From: Actinomycetes bacterium
GTDB taxonomy: Bacteria > Actinomycetota > Thermoleophilia > Solirubrobacterales > Solirubrobacteraceae
Assembly: GCA_023404805.1 (NCBI GenBank)
Contig: JAEYAL010000136.1
Span: 1 to 25,038 of the forward strand
DNA length: 25,038 bases
Direction of reading: 5' to 3'
The position numbers were made by a program, and so were the translations under genes. The notes beneath the pieces are model-generated. The model did not search any database. It was not told where the DNA came from and saw only the letters and a program-made list of their open reading frames with translations. Numbering within the stretch: position 1 is the stretch's first letter; every line of letters starts with the position of its first letter. This document shows positions 24,928 to 25,038 of the stretch, piece after piece.

Positions 24928-25036
24928 GCAGCGCCGGGATGCCCTCGGCCCGCTCCCGCCGGCCCCACGCGAGGTCGAGCAGCCAGCCGCCAGCACCCGC
25001 CAGGAAGCCTGACGCCAGGATCGCGAACCGTTCGGC
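24908..25036 (-). CDS. C-terminal end of a probable membrane protein (5' part outside window)
   Basis: A minus-strand frame open from the right edge stops at TGA (24910-24908), giving 42 residues. It reads AERFAILASGFLAGAGGWLLDLAWGRRERAEG..., a hydrophobic segment followed by a basic turn and a short polar tail, as at the end of an inner-membrane protein. It would converge on the phosphoesterase-like gene with a 20-nt overlap. Too little is visible to assign a family. The opposite strand offers only a 30-codon Pro/Arg-rich frame. Confidence 0.4.
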   Translation of the reverse strand, partial: AERFAILASGFLAGAGGWLLDLAWGRRERAEGIPALPSHPLR

Positions 25037-25038
25037 GC

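Noticed and set aside
24920..25012. Plus-strand 30-codon frame after the phosphoesterase-like gene
   Set aside because: It is a Pro/Arg-rich peptide without motifs. The minus strand offers a more protein-like membrane segment in the same stretch.

Overview
The window is about 25 kb of very GC-rich, densely packed chromosomal DNA. Many genes start with GTG or TTG, and G/C dominates third codon positions. Gene content suggests a high-GC actinobacterial lineage: a CoA-transferase/acyl-CoA dehydrogenase pair, a DrrAB-type exporter, and a CGAAC-N4-GTTCG LexA box in front of uvrA. The clade Thermoleophilia/Solirubrobacterales is my guess from overall flavour and is not proven by the sequence.

Layout. 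(1) 1-2.2 kb: the 3' end of a probable CaiB/BaiF CoA-transferase, an acyl-CoA dehydrogenase behind a palindromic promoter, and a TetR-family regulator. (2) 2.2-4.6 kb: a membrane-associated M28 metallopeptidase and a hexapeptide-repeat acyltransferase on the minus strand, then an ArfB-type ribosome-rescue hydrolase on the plus strand. (3) 4.7-12.0 kb: four consecutive full-length paralogues of a secreted alpha/beta-hydrolase-like protein of about 575-600 aa. They share a GHSLGG-type elbow, a C-terminal GYEHLDVL motif and four conserved cysteines. A low-GC block of four hairpins lies between copies 2 and 3. (4) 12.0-17.6 kb, minus strand: uvrA, a six-helix membrane protein, and a DrrA/DrrB-type ABC exporter pair. 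A 36-bp tandem repeat lies between the membrane-protein gene and the exporter. (5) 17.6-24.9 kb, plus strand: pstS-pstC-pstA-pstB, followed without a break by four more genes. These encode a lipoprotein, a membrane zinc-ribbon protein, a coiled-coil zinc-ribbon protein and a membrane-anchored phosphoesterase-like protein. (6) The right edge holds the probable 3' end of a minus-strand membrane-protein gene.

Two themes stand out. First, the eight-gene pst unit has gaps of about 10 nt or less or overlaps throughout, and contains no phoU. Its last four products form an envelope-associated set that I cannot match to a described system. The last protein looks like a phosphoesterase whose metal-binding and nucleophile motifs have all been replaced. 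Second, most genes that open a transcription unit have a TANNNT-like -10 hexamer only 6-7 nt before the start codon, so their mRNAs are probably leaderless. Genes inside operons use overlaps or Shine-Dalgarno sites instead. This pattern also fixes several start codons.
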